DNA of 52,004 bases, from assembly GCA_903878805.1 (NCBI GenBank), contig CAIRJF010000004.1, positions 1 to 52,004 of the forward strand, written 5' to 3'. Position 1 is the first letter of the stretch; each line of letters opens with the position of its first letter. The position numbers were made by a program, and so were the translations under genes. The notes under the pieces are model-generated. The model searched no databases. It was not told where the DNA came from and saw only the letters and a program-made list of their open reading frames with translations. Origin of the DNA: an uncultured Verrucomicrobia subdivision 3 bacterium. Its GTDB lineage: Bacteria; Verrucomicrobiota; Verrucomicrobiia; Limisphaerales; UBA11358. Positions 43,750 to 52,004 of this stretch are shown here, piece after piece.

Positions 43750-45348
43750 TTATTTCAGCGCCGCCGCAGCCGCGCCGATGCGATGCGCATTGGCCATCAC
43801 GGAAAAAGTGATTTGCGTCGCGGGAATGTCCGGCAGCACGGACGCGTCCACAAGATGAATCCGCTGCCAGCCGTGCAACCGGCCGAGCGTATCGGTTTCG
43901 AGTTCACCCGGATTTTCGCGCATCGGAAATGAACTGCCGTTATGAAAGCCACGGCCCGGCTCGGACACTTGCAGCATCGGTGCGAGCGGCCAAGCACCGA
44001 ATTGCCCGCGATGGCGCATGAGTTTGCGTAGCACGCGGCGAATGGTCGGGCGCACTTCGGGATTCAATTTTGCCTGCAACTGCAAACGATCCGTAGCGCC
44101 TTTTTTCAAAGTGACGGCAATCTGCGATGAATGGTCGGAATGCAGGTAGCCTTGGACGATAAGCATCCGGTCTTCCAGCACGCGAGCAAGCGGCTCCAGA
44201 ATTTTCGCCAGCGGCCCGAACGATTGCCGCACGGCCTGACCGACGAGGTCATTATAACTGTAAATTTGCAGGTGAACCGAGCGCGGCGTGATTTCGTCAT
44301 CGAAAATTTCCACGAACAATTGACTTAACGTGTGCAGCGCCTCACGCCGCACATCACCGGCGCGGCGCGTGAGTAGCAGCGGAAACAAATAATACTGGCT
44401 GTCTTTCAAATATACCGGCCGGTCGTAAATTTCGCGCGAGCGCAACACGATGCCGGCCGTGGAAACCACGCCGGCGGCAAGATGAACGCGTCCGACGGAA
44501 ATTTCAAATGGTGCGCGGCTCACGCGGTCATGACCGCCGACCAAAACTTTTTCGCCATCCTCGCGCACATGCGTCACCACGTAATCGCCGCGATAAGTAA
44601 AATTTGGATTTTCCCGCAGCACGCGCAGCGTCTGGTCAGAGTTGTAAATGTAACCGTAAGGACAGCCATACATGCACAATCCGCAATAGACACAGCCATT
44701 TTCACCCGCGCGCACAGCGGTGCGCGCTTGACCGAAGTGGATGCCCGCCGCGCGCAGCGGCTCGCGGTTCTGCGCGAGACGTGTGTGCAAAATTTTTGCC
44801 TGCGCGCTCAAGGCCAACGCTGTGGACGGTTCATTGTGCAGCGGAAAAATATTTTCCAAGTCGTCGTGCACACCGGAAAATCCCGTGAGCTTGGCGACAG
44901 CAGAATAATGTTCCGCCAAATCGCGCGCACCAATCGGCCAACCGGCCATGTCTTTTTCGGAATACGGCATCATCGCCGCGCCCCAGACGGAGCTGAACCC
45001 GCCCTGTGCGAGCGAGGGTCGCAGCGCGACGCCATCGTAATCCGCCGGCATATGCGCGTCCGTTTCGCGATAAGGATAATCCGAGCCGTAGGCCAGCTTG
45101 AGTGGAATTCCTTTTGCACCAGCGCTCATCCCGAACTTGAAATTTTTGATTTGTTCCGCGCTCCAGTCCGCCGGTTTCCGCGAACCCATTTCCGTAACAA
45201 GTTCACGGCGGCTCGTTTCCAAAACAATTCCCGCGTCGAGCATCAGCACTTTCGCGCCGCGCTGCAAAAGTGCATGGGCGCAAGCCACGCCCGCCGGCCC
45301 GGAGCCGACGACGCAGTGGGTGAATTGAGTTTCGCCAGCGGCCGCCAT
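43750..45348 (-). CDS. GMC-type flavoprotein oxidoreductase with a Cys cluster motif
   Basis: A protein of 532 residues from ATG 45348. The FAD loop is THCVVGSGPAGVACAHALLQ; the C-terminal part has GFHNGSSFPMRENPGELETD and VDASVLPDIPATQITFSVMA, the GMC active-site and FAD ending. Unusually for GMC enzymes, GCVYCGLCMYGCPYGYIYNS near residue 220 is a ferredoxin-like CxxCxxCxxxCP cluster, so it may bind an Fe-S centre for electron transfer rather than use oxygen. No signal peptide. Substrate unknown; the following epimerase suggests sugar or sterol-like oxidation. Confidence 0.75.
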   Translation of the reverse strand: MAAAGETQFTHCVVGSGPAGVACAHALLQRGAKVLMLDAGIVLETSRRELVTEMGSRKPADWSAEQIKNFKFGMSAGAKGIPLKLAYGSDYPYRETDAHMPADYDGVALRPSLAQGGFSSVWGAAMMPYSEKDMAGWPIGARDLAEHYSAVAKLTGFSGVHDDLENIFPLHNEPSTALALSAQAKILHTRLAQNREPLRAAGIHFGQARTAVRAGENGCVYCGLCMYGCPYGYIYNSDQTLRVLRENPNFTYRGDYVVTHVREDGEKVLVGGHDRVSRAPFEISVGRVHLAAGVVSTAGIVLRSREIYDRPVYLKDSQYYLFPLLLTRRAGDVRREALHTLSQLFVEIFDDEITPRSVHLQIYSYNDLVGQAVRQSFGPLAKILEPLARVLEDRMLIVQGYLHSDHSSQIAVTLKKGATDRLQLQAKLNPEVRPTIRRVLRKLMRHRGQFGAWPLAPMLQVSEPGRGFHNGSSFPMRENPGELETDTLGRLHGWQRIHLVDASVLPDIPATQITFSVMANAHRIGAAAAALK

Positions 45349-45559
45349 GAATGTGGAATAATCATTCAAGGCCGCGCCCGTGCCAATCTTTTCTTAAAAA
45401 CTCCGGCGTCTGCCACCAATTTTCCCCTTTCAAGATTAGGCTTTGATTCGCATTTACAGTTGCTAAATTTTTTTATGTCCGCAGCCCAAACCTGACGTCC
45501 GCGCGTGCCGCAGGCATTGCGCTGGCTGTCGGTGCGGTTTGCTGAATTTTCATAAAACT

Positions 45560-47530
45560 ATGATGCTCGTGACGCTTTGGGTTTTGCTTTCCGCCTGGCT
45601 GTGCGCGGTGGGCTGGATTTTATCCGCCTGTCACGCGCTAAACAGCTCCGGCTATCTGGTGGCGCTCGCGGCCACGATTGCCATCGCTCTCGTATTCAAA
45701 AAAAACTGGTGGCCGGCGGACGGGTTCCATTGGCCGAACTGGCGCAAACTGCGGCGGCGGTTTAGCCGGCCCGCGCCGTTGATTTTTTTTACCATTGCAC
45801 TTTTGTGTCTTGCTTCCGGGCTGTGCGCCATTCCCGAAAACGGCGATAGCAATGCCTACCGCATTCCCCGCGTGTTCCATTGGCTGCATGAATCCGGCTG
45901 GCACTGGATTCGCACCGAGGATTCGCGCCAGAACCTCGCCGGGGTGGGTTATGAATGGCTCTATGCGCCGCTCATGTTGATTAGCCGCAGCGATCGGTGG
46001 GTTTTTTTGCCGAACATTATTTCTTTTTGCCTGCTGCCGGGAATCAGCTTCAGCTTCCTCCGCCAAATGCAGGTCAAGCCCCAGGTGGCGTGGTGGTGGT
46101 GCTGGCTGCTGGCTTGCGGATGCACCTTTGTATTGCAGGCTTGCTCCACCAGCAACGACGCCCTTGCCGCCGTCTATGTTCTGGCGGCGATTGCCCTGGC
46201 TCTGCGCGCCCGTGCTGGCGGACGCATTGGCGATTTGTGGCTTGCCCTGCTGGCGGCCTCGCTGATGACTGCCGTCAAACCTACCAACATACTATTGCTC
46301 CTCCCTTGCGCGGTGGTGGTTTTGCCTTCATGCCGACTGCTCCTTTCGCGTCCGATTTCGACCGCAGGAGTGATTGGGCTTTGCCTGCTCGCCTCGTTTG
46401 TCCCGATGGCGCTGCTGAACCAACACTACACCGGCTCTTGGAAAGGCTATGTGCCGGAACCGGGTCCGCACATTTGGTGGCATTGGGGTTCGGTGCAGGA
46501 ACTGCCTTCGCCATTTTCGTTTTGGGGCGTGGTTCGCATCTTGGTCAACGCGCTTTACCTGCTGATTCAAAATCTGGCTCCGCCCTTTTTCCCTTGGGCG
46601 GCGGCATGGAACGGATGGATGGAACGGTTTGTGCAAACGCCGCTGGGCTCCCATTTTGCAGTATTTGAGCATCTTGGACTCTTGCGCCGCGCCCAAAACG
46701 GTTCTTCCGCCGGAATTGGTCTCGGGGTTATGACTGTTGCTATAGTTTCGTTTGTGGCCACTCGCAACTGGCGGCGGACGGCTCCCAGCCACCATACTTT
46801 TTGTGTGTTTTTTTTCCTGCGGTGGACGCCGTGGCTGTCGCTGTTAGTTTTTCTGGCCAAGGTGGGCACAATTGAAACTGCCCGGCTGATTGACCCTTAT
46901 TATGTGCTTCTGTTCACGCCATTGCTGGTGCTTCCCGGAATGGAATCGCTGGTGCGGCAGCGCTGGTGGCGTCGGCTGGCGCTGGCGGTCATGGCGGCCA
47001 CGCTTGCGTTTGTGATGTATGACTGCGGGCGCACTTTCATTCCCCCGTCGGTGTTTGCCCGGGCAAGGGCTTTGCCACACTGCGGTTTTCTTAAAGTGTT
47101 GGACGCTTATTACGCAGCCCGGGCATCCGTGTCCGGCTACCGGGAATTCGCCACCCGCCATGCCGCGAGCGAGGCGGTGGTCGGCTACGCCACCATTTGC
47201 GGCGGCTCGGAGCCAAGCATGTGGCAGCCTTGGGGTCATGGCCGCGTGGAACGCATCCTACCCGATGACACGCCCGAATGGGTGCGCTCACGCGGCATTC
47301 ACTGCATATTCATCGAAGGCAGTCTGGTGCTGGCGATAAGACACCAAACCATTGAACAATGGCTGAAAGAGTTTGATGCCACGCTGGTGGATCAAATGAC
47401 TTTCGCCACCGATCCGGGGGCACCGCTTTCCCATTTATATTTTGTGCGCTTAAACCCGCCGCGCAAACTGGACGACATCTTGCTTTCCGCACCCGCAACG
47501 CCAACAACAAACACTCCATCGCCACCCTGA
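45560..47530 (+). CDS. Large polytopic GT-C-like membrane protein, copy 2
   Basis: A protein of 656 residues from ATG 45560, paralogous to copy 1. The same landmarks appear: GWILSACHALNSSGYLVAL (copy 1 GWTLSALHQMNPRGYAITL), NGDSNAYRIPRVFHWLHESG and WHWIRTEDSRQNLAGVGYEW (copy 1 NYDALAYRLPRVLHWL...), and SLVRQRWWRRLALAVMAATL (copy 1 ALVRQRWWRWLGGAAFLL). It has about 11 membrane segments and a Pro/Thr-rich C-terminus. The acidic residue in NGDSNAYR is the candidate catalytic Asp. Its distance from copy 1 and their divergence suggest an old duplication. A TTG at 45539 is in frame. Confidence 0.65.
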   Translation: MMLVTLWVLLSAWLCAVGWILSACHALNSSGYLVALAATIAIALVFKKNWWPADGFHWPNWRKLRRRFSRPAPLIFFTIALLCLASGLCAIPENGDSNAYRIPRVFHWLHESGWHWIRTEDSRQNLAGVGYEWLYAPLMLISRSDRWVFLPNIISFCLLPGISFSFLRQMQVKPQVAWWWCWLLACGCTFVLQACSTSNDALAAVYVLAAIALALRARAGGRIGDLWLALLAASLMTAVKPTNILLLLPCAVVVLPSCRLLLSRPISTAGVIGLCLLASFVPMALLNQHYTGSWKGYVPEPGPHIWWHWGSVQELPSPFSFWGVVRILVNALYLLIQNLAPPFFPWAAAWNGWMERFVQTPLGSHFAVFEHLGLLRRAQNGSSAGIGLGVMTVAIVSFVATRNWRRTAPSHHTFCVFFFLRWTPWLSLLVFLAKVGTIETARLIDPYYVLLFTPLLVLPGMESLVRQRWWRRLALAVMAATLAFVMYDCGRTFIPPSVFARARALPHCGFLKVLDAYYAARASVSGYREFATRHAASEAVVGYATICGGSEPSMWQPWGHGRVERILPDDTPEWVRSRGIHCIFIEGSLVLAIRHQTIEQWLKEFDATLVDQMTFATDPGAPLSHLYFVRLNPPRKLDDILLSAPATPTTNTPSPP

Positions 47531-47660
47531 TTGGCCCAGCCATGACGAATCTGGCAATTCAAACGATGCGCTGCTATGATTTGAACGCCGTTGCGGCCGC
47601 GCATCAAAAAAATTGCCGCTGCCGTTCGCCCAACCCTCGGCCGCAAATTAAATTTGATTT

Positions 47661-48605
47661 ATGCCGAATTCCAAACCACCGACCATCGCCGTGGTGATTC
47701 CCTGCTACCAGGAGGCACTGACCATCGGCAAAGTCATCGCTGATTTTCGCCGCGAACTGCCGGACGCACACATTTACGTTTACGACAACAACTGCACTGA
47801 CGGCACCGCGGAAATCGCGGCGAAGGCCGGGGCGATTGTCCGCCGCGAAAAACGTCAGGGCAAGGGCTATGTCGTCGCCGCAATGTTTGAACAGATCCAG
47901 GAGGACATTCTCGTGATGGTGGACGGCGATGAAACTTACGAGGCCAGCCATGTCCATAAAATGCTCGAGCCCATTTTGCGCGGCGACGCCGACATGACCA
48001 TCGCCACTCGGCTCACCAGCCACGAGGAAAAATCCTTCCGCCCGCTGCACGTCGCCGGCAACCAGCTCGTCTGCGGCATCATCAACTGGATGTTCCAAGC
48101 GCACGTCACCGACATTTTTTCCGGTTACCGCGCGTTCACGCGCGAAGCCGCGCGGCAAATCCCCGTAACAACCAGAGGCTTTGACGTGGAAACCGAAATT
48201 ACCCTGCAGGCGCTCTATCGCGGCCAAGTGCTCCGGGAAATGCCCGCGCCCTATCGCGCCCGGCCCGCCGGCAGTTTCTCAAAATTAAATACTTTCAGCG
48301 ACGGCTTCCGCGTGCTGCTGCGACTGTTTCTCATCGTAAAATCCTACAAGCCGCTGACATTTTTCGGGAGCCTCGCGCTGGTCTTGTTCGCGCTGGGACT
48401 GGCGGTCGGCTCGCTGCCGGTTTATGACTATGTCACCGACCCGAACCATTTCGTGCATCGCGTGCCGAGCGCCATCCTCGCGGCGTCGCTGACCCTGCTG
48501 TCATTCCTCTCGCTCGGCCTCGGCCTGATTTTGAACAGCATCAACCTTCGCCTGCTGGAACTGGAAAAGCTCGTGGTCAAGACGCCCGGCGACCGGGTAA
48601 ATTAA
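47661..48605 (+). CDS. DPM1-like GT2 glycosyltransferase with C-terminal membrane segments, copy 2
   Basis: A 314-residue enzyme. IAVVIPCYQEALTIGKVIAD, IYVYDNNCTDGTAEIAAKAG, KRQGKGYVVAAMFEQIQEDI and LVMVDGDETYEASHVHKMLE show the GT-A site (DGDETY as DxD). FSGYRAFTREAARQIPVTT and GFDVETEITLQAL are typical of polyprenyl-phosphate mannosyl/glucosyl transferases. Two membrane segments close the protein. It follows the second GT-C-like gene after 130 bases, mirroring copy 1. Converges on the carB half. Confidence 0.8.
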   Translation: MPNSKPPTIAVVIPCYQEALTIGKVIADFRRELPDAHIYVYDNNCTDGTAEIAAKAGAIVRREKRQGKGYVVAAMFEQIQEDILVMVDGDETYEASHVHKMLEPILRGDADMTIATRLTSHEEKSFRPLHVAGNQLVCGIINWMFQAHVTDIFSGYRAFTREAARQIPVTTRGFDVETEITLQALYRGQVLREMPAPYRARPAGSFSKLNTFSDGFRVLLRLFLIVKSYKPLTFFGSLALVLFALGLAVGSLPVYDYVTDPNHFVHRVPSAILAASLTLLSFLSLGLGLILNSINLRLLELEKLVVKTPGDRVN

Positions 48606-48651
48606 AACTCTCCCGCTCACACGACGAGACAAGCCACGCGCCGGAATATGG

Positions 48652-50442
48652 TCAGTGATACTCTTGCACCGTCTTGACCGCATAGCCGGATTTTTTCAGC
48701 GCGGCGATGCCGAGCGCGGCGGCTTTCGCACCGCTCAACGTCGTCATGATTGGCGTGCCGGTGTAAACGGCGGTCGTGCGGATTTTCACTTCGTCTTCGC
48801 GCGGCGAAGCGCCGGCGGGCGTGTTGATGACGAGTTGAATTTCTTTGTTCTTCAACAAGTCAATCACGTTCGGCCGGCCTTCCTGCAATTTCAAAATGCG
48901 ATGAACTTTCAACCCGGCCTGCTCCAAAATGTTGGCCGTGCCGCCGGTGGCGACCAGTTCAAAACCAAGGTCGGCAAATGATTTTGCAACTTCGGCAACG
49001 CGCGGCTTGTGTAGGTCACTCACACTGATGAAAACTTTCCCGCTCACCGGCAGCGGCGAGTTTGCCGCCATCTGCGATTTCGCGTAGGCCACGCCGAGGT
49101 CGGCGTCGAGGCCCATGACCTCGCCGGTGGAACGCATTTCGGGCGAGAGCAAAATATCCTGGCCGACGAACTTGTTGAACGGAAAAACCGATTCTTTCAC
49201 CGCCCAATACTTGGTCCAGATTTCTTCCGTGAAATTCAGTTCTTTCAAAGTTTTTCCAGCCATTACTTTTGCGGCGAGTTTTGCAAGTGGCTTGCCGATA
49301 GCTTTGGAAACGAACGGCACGGTGCGCGACGCGCGCGGATTCACTTCGAGGACGTAAACCGTTTCGCCTTTGACGGCATATTGCACGTTCATCAGGCCGA
49401 TGACTTTCAGCTCGCGCGCCATCGCGTGCGTGTATTCGCGGATGGTTTGGATTACTTTTTGCGAAAGTGTGTGCGGCGGCAAGACCATCGCGGCGTCGCC
49501 GGAATGCACGCCGGCGAATTCGATGTGCTCCAGCATTCCGCCGATCACAATCGTGCCGCCATTCGGCAAACCAATGTCGGTGATGCAGTCCACATCAACC
49601 TCGGTCGCGTCTTCGAGAAATTTGTCCACAAGCACCGGGCGATCCGATGAAACCTCGACGGCGAATTTCATGTAGTGCGACAATTCCACGTCAGAATAAA
49701 CAATCTGCATTGCGCGGCCACCGAGCACGAAACTTGGGCGCACGAGAACCGGATAAGTCAGCCGCTTGGAAATGACGAGCGCTTCTTCCGCATTCGTCGC
49801 GAGGCCATTTGGCGGCTGCGGAATTTTTAATTTATCCAGCATCGCCGCGAACAATTTTCTGTCCTCGGCGATCTCAATGCTTTGCGGCGACGTGCCGATG
49901 ATGTTGACCCCGTTTTTTTGTAAGCCGAGCGCGAGATTCAGCGGCGTCTGGCCGCCGAACTGCGCGATCGCGCCCCAACATTTTTCGCGTTCGTAAATGT
50001 GCAATACATCTTCAAGCGTAAGTGGCTCGAAAAACAATTTGTCGCTCGTGTCGTAATCCGTCGAAACCGTTTCGGGATTTGAATTCACCATGATGGTTTC
50101 AAAACCGTCCTCCTTCAGCGCGAACGCGGCGTGGACGCAGCAGTAATCAAATTCAATCCCCTGACCGATGCGGTTCGGGCCGCCGCCGAGAATCATCACT
50201 TTCTTCGCCGTGTTGCCTTTCACTTCGTCGTCACCGCGATCGTAGGTGGAATAATAATACGGCGTGTAAGCCTCGAACTCGGCGGCGCAGGTGTCCACCA
50301 GGCGGTAGCTTGGGACGAGATTTATTTTTTTGCGCCACGCGCGGATTTCATCTTCGGTCGTGCCGGTGAGATGCGCGATTTGCCGGTCGGAGAATCCGAG
50401 CGACTTGGCTTGGGCTAATTTTTCTGCATTGAGTGATGACAT
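48652..50442 (-). CDS. carB: Carbamoyl-phosphate synthase large subunit, C-terminal half (split CarB)
   Basis: A 596-residue protein that is only the second half of CarB (about 1,070 residues in most bacteria). It begins in the oligomerisation domain (LGFSDRQIAHLTGTTEDEIR; LVDTCAAEFEAYTPYYYSTY). It has the second ATP-grasp module (VMILGGGPNRIGQGIEFDYC; GTIVIGGMLEHIEFAGVHSG; VLEVNPRASRTVPFVSKAIG) and the allosteric MGS domain (GKVFISVSDLHKPRVAEVAK; LVATGGTANILEQAGLKVHR; NTPAGASPREDEVKIR). The ATG at 50442 is a proper start, so it is not simply cut by the window. The N-terminal half is not upstream: the next gene is divergent. It resembles the split CarB of Aquifex and methanogens. Confidence 0.85.
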   Translation of the reverse strand: MSSLNAEKLAQAKSLGFSDRQIAHLTGTTEDEIRAWRKKINLVPSYRLVDTCAAEFEAYTPYYYSTYDRGDDEVKGNTAKKVMILGGGPNRIGQGIEFDYCCVHAAFALKEDGFETIMVNSNPETVSTDYDTSDKLFFEPLTLEDVLHIYEREKCWGAIAQFGGQTPLNLALGLQKNGVNIIGTSPQSIEIAEDRKLFAAMLDKLKIPQPPNGLATNAEEALVISKRLTYPVLVRPSFVLGGRAMQIVYSDVELSHYMKFAVEVSSDRPVLVDKFLEDATEVDVDCITDIGLPNGGTIVIGGMLEHIEFAGVHSGDAAMVLPPHTLSQKVIQTIREYTHAMARELKVIGLMNVQYAVKGETVYVLEVNPRASRTVPFVSKAIGKPLAKLAAKVMAGKTLKELNFTEEIWTKYWAVKESVFPFNKFVGQDILLSPEMRSTGEVMGLDADLGVAYAKSQMAANSPLPVSGKVFISVSDLHKPRVAEVAKSFADLGFELVATGGTANILEQAGLKVHRILKLQEGRPNVIDLLKNKEIQLVINTPAGASPREDEVKIRTTAVYTGTPIMTTLSGAKAAALGIAALKKSGYAVKTVQEYH

Positions 50443-50549
50443 TCGGCAAAATTAAATTCGCAGTAGTAAGCCGGAATTATTTCCGCGTGTCCAGAAAGTA
50501 TGACGCAAAGACACTTGCCGCCGCCGCGCAGTTGCTTTATGAAATCTTC

Positions 50550-51758
50550 ATGCGGCGACTCGGAAAAGGTTGGTGCTGGCTGGTGCTTTTGCTCCCGCTT
50601 GCCGCTGCCGCGCAAATCGATCCCGTGAAGCGCGACCTCATCCAGTTCGGCTACAACCAGCCGCTCGAAGGCCAGTCACCGCTGGCGGCTTACGCGTTTT
50701 ATTACCACAACGACCCGGAATTTCTGCGGACGAACCAGACGCTGCGCCTTGCGCTCGCGCCGGTCTATCTCGATTCCGAACTCGGTTTCAACCACGCGCT
50801 CGGCGCCAACACGGATTTTGCCGTCGGCCTCGCGGGCGGCGGTTTTGCCGACAGCTACAACGAAGTGGACGCAGGCAATTTCATCAAGGCCGAGTCCTTC
50901 AACGGCGACGGTGGCGAAATTTCCACGAGCATTTATCACCTGATTAATCCTGGCGATTTGATCCCGCTGAATTTTTTGCTACGCGGCACGGCCCATTATT
51001 CCGCCTACGAACGCAACGACACCACCGCCAAAAATTTTCAGGTTCCTAACAACGACACCAGCTACAGCGTGCGCACCGGCCTGCGCTGGGGCGGCATCGA
51101 ACCGACGCTCTTTCCTGCGCTCGCGATGGAAGTCTCCATCTGGTATGAAGGCTACTTCCGCGCCAACCCTTGCACCTACGGCTTCGACCACGATCGCGCC
51201 GTGGAGCCGTCCGCACATCAATTTTGGAGCGCGGCGGCGCTCTCCTACACACTGCCGGACAGCCAGCAGAATTTTTTCGCGCAACTCGTCGGCGGCACTA
51301 CGGTAAATGCCGACCGCTTGAGCGCCTACCGTATCGGCGGATTTCTCCCGCTCGTCGCCGAATATCCGCTTACGCTGCCCGGCTATTATTTTCACGAATT
51401 CAGCGCGCGGCAATTTGTGCTGCTGGACACCAGCTATCTTTTGCCCATCGCCCCCAACCAGCGCTGGAATTTGAATTTTAACGCCGCCACCGCCGTGATT
51501 GATTATCTGCCCGGAACCGGTCAGGCCGGCAGTTCCGACAGCGGTGCGGGTGCGGGCATTTTGTATCGCGCTCCGTCCGACCAATTCCGCTGGATGGTCA
51601 GCTATGAATATGGCTTCAATGCCATCCGTGACGGCGAACGCGGGGCAAGCAGCATCACCTTCCTGCTGCAAATTGACTTGGAAAAGCCTCATGGCCGGCG
51701 CTTCAATCCGTCCCAGCCCGACCGCTGGCGTGGCTGGAACTGGCTGGTCGGACGGTGA
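50550..51758 (+). CDS. Outer-membrane beta-barrel-like protein
   Basis: From ATG 50550 a signal peptide (MRRLGKGWCWLVLLLPLAAA, cleaved near AAAAQ) leads to about 380 residues of alternating short hydrophobic strands with aromatic caps (LRLALAPVYLDSELGFNHAL, TDFAVGLAGGGFADSYNEVD, YFHEFSARQFVLLDTSYLLP, FRWMVSYEYGFNAIRD), as in an outer-membrane barrel. It ends WRGWNWLVGR without the usual terminal Phe. A frame to 50433 is open but lacks a signal. It is divergent from the split carB gene and ends 47 bases before tRNA-Leu. Substrate unknown. Confidence 0.65.
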   Translation: MRRLGKGWCWLVLLLPLAAAAQIDPVKRDLIQFGYNQPLEGQSPLAAYAFYYHNDPEFLRTNQTLRLALAPVYLDSELGFNHALGANTDFAVGLAGGGFADSYNEVDAGNFIKAESFNGDGGEISTSIYHLINPGDLIPLNFLLRGTAHYSAYERNDTTAKNFQVPNNDTSYSVRTGLRWGGIEPTLFPALAMEVSIWYEGYFRANPCTYGFDHDRAVEPSAHQFWSAAALSYTLPDSQQNFFAQLVGGTTVNADRLSAYRIGGFLPLVAEYPLTLPGYYFHEFSARQFVLLDTSYLLPIAPNQRWNLNFNAATAVIDYLPGTGQAGSSDSGAGAGILYRAPSDQFRWMVSYEYGFNAIRDGERGASSITFLLQIDLEKPHGRRFNPSQPDRWRGWNWLVGR

Positions 51759-51805
51759 AAAAACTTGCATCCGCAAGCTAGTCAGGCAGTATTTCCAGCC
51801 CGGTT

Positions 51806-51890
51806 GCGCATATGGTGGAATTGGCAGACACGCTACTTTGAGGTGGTAGTGCCGCAAGGCGTGCAGGTTCAAGTCCTGCTATGCGCACCA
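51806..51890 (+). tRNA. tRNA-Leu (anticodon GAG), with encoded CCA
   Basis: An 85-base class II tRNA: acceptor GCGCATA/TATGCGC, D-loop AATTGGCAGACA, anticodon stem CTACT/GGTAG with loop TTGAGGT (GAG), a long variable arm (TGCCGCAAGGCG), T-arm GCAGG-TTCAAGT-CCTGC, and genomic CCA at 51888-51890. GAG decodes CUC and CUU. An open frame starts inside its acceptor stem. Confidence 0.96.
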
Positions 51891-52004
51891 CTTTTCCTAA
51901 TGAAATTGGGGCTAGTCAGGAAGTTTGCACAGAGTTTGCACAGATTCCGAAAACATCCCGCCACAACGTGAAATTCTCCGTCACTGTTGATTACAAGGGG
52001 CAAA
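51881..52004 (+). CDS. Partial reading frame starting in the tRNA-Leu 3' end
   Basis: ATG 51881, inside the 3' acceptor strand of the tRNA, opens a frame through the window's end (41 codons: MRTTFPNEIGASQEVCTEFA, then QIPKTSRHNVKFSVTVDYKG). The tail looks like the first beta strands of a phage-integrase arm-binding domain (compare SIRIQYLGKR in the island integrase), and tRNA 3' ends are standard integration sites. A second element beginning here is possible. The evidence is only frame and position. Confidence 0.35.
   Translation, partial: MRTTFPNEIGASQEVCTEFAQIPKTSRHNVKFSVTVDYKGQ

Overview
This window reads as a chromosomal segment from a member of the Verrucomicrobiota, most likely a Pedosphaera-like (Limisphaerales-type) lineage. 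That placement is inferred from the style of the proteins: an rplM-rpsI-argC-argJ order, an EF-P with a PGNLR tip, Ig-like secreted proteins, ankyrin and coiled-coil accessory proteins, and several kinds of short palindromic intergenic repeats. It was not tested by any search. The DNA is moderately GC-rich, except for one AT-richer island.

Layout. 0-5.2 kb: a frameshifted membrane-protein gene, ribosomal proteins L13 and S9, arginine biosynthesis genes argC and argJ, and a SAM methyltransferase. 5.2-11 kb: an XRE regulator/membrane protein pair, then groL, groS, dnaK and pyrE, all on the minus strand. 11-17.2 kb: a membrane metalloprotease-like protein, a PTS IIA protein, a lipoate ligase-like protein, a large secreted EEP nuclease with an Ig domain, a HAD hydrolase and a PAP2 phosphatase. 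17.2-20.5 kb: a minus-strand set of a divergent PurD-like ATP-grasp ligase, alanine racemase and an arginyltransferase-like GNAT protein. 20.7-27.3 kb: slyX-recG, a GT39-type membrane glycosyltransferase, a lipoprotein, a membrane protein with a Cys domain, and guaA.

27.4-32.8 kb: an integrative element sits in the 3' end of a tRNA-Arg(ACG) gene, bounded by a perfect 46-bp direct repeat. It is decayed: the integrase is frameshifted and lacks its catalytic half, a secreted nuclease is cut off at the same junction, and a nitroreductase remnant is fused to a response regulator. Remaining cargo includes ankyrin, TerB-like, coiled-coil, lipoprotein and YgjP-type metalloprotease genes.

33-38.7 kb: an MBL-fold hydrolase, a HIT protein, nrdR, efp, ptsI and yajQ. 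38.7-48.6 kb: a glycan-type cluster with a GT14 enzyme and two copies of a module (large polytopic GT-C-like protein plus DPM1-like GT2) flanking an Fe-S GMC oxidoreductase and a frameshifted NAD-dependent epimerase. 48.6-52 kb: the C-terminal half of a split carbamoyl-phosphate synthase large subunit, an outer-membrane barrel-like protein and tRNA-Leu(GAG), with a reading frame starting inside the tRNA end and running off the window.

The best candidates for undescribed biology are the PurD-like/Alr/arginyltransferase-like set and the duplicated GT-C/GT2 module with its two redox genes.
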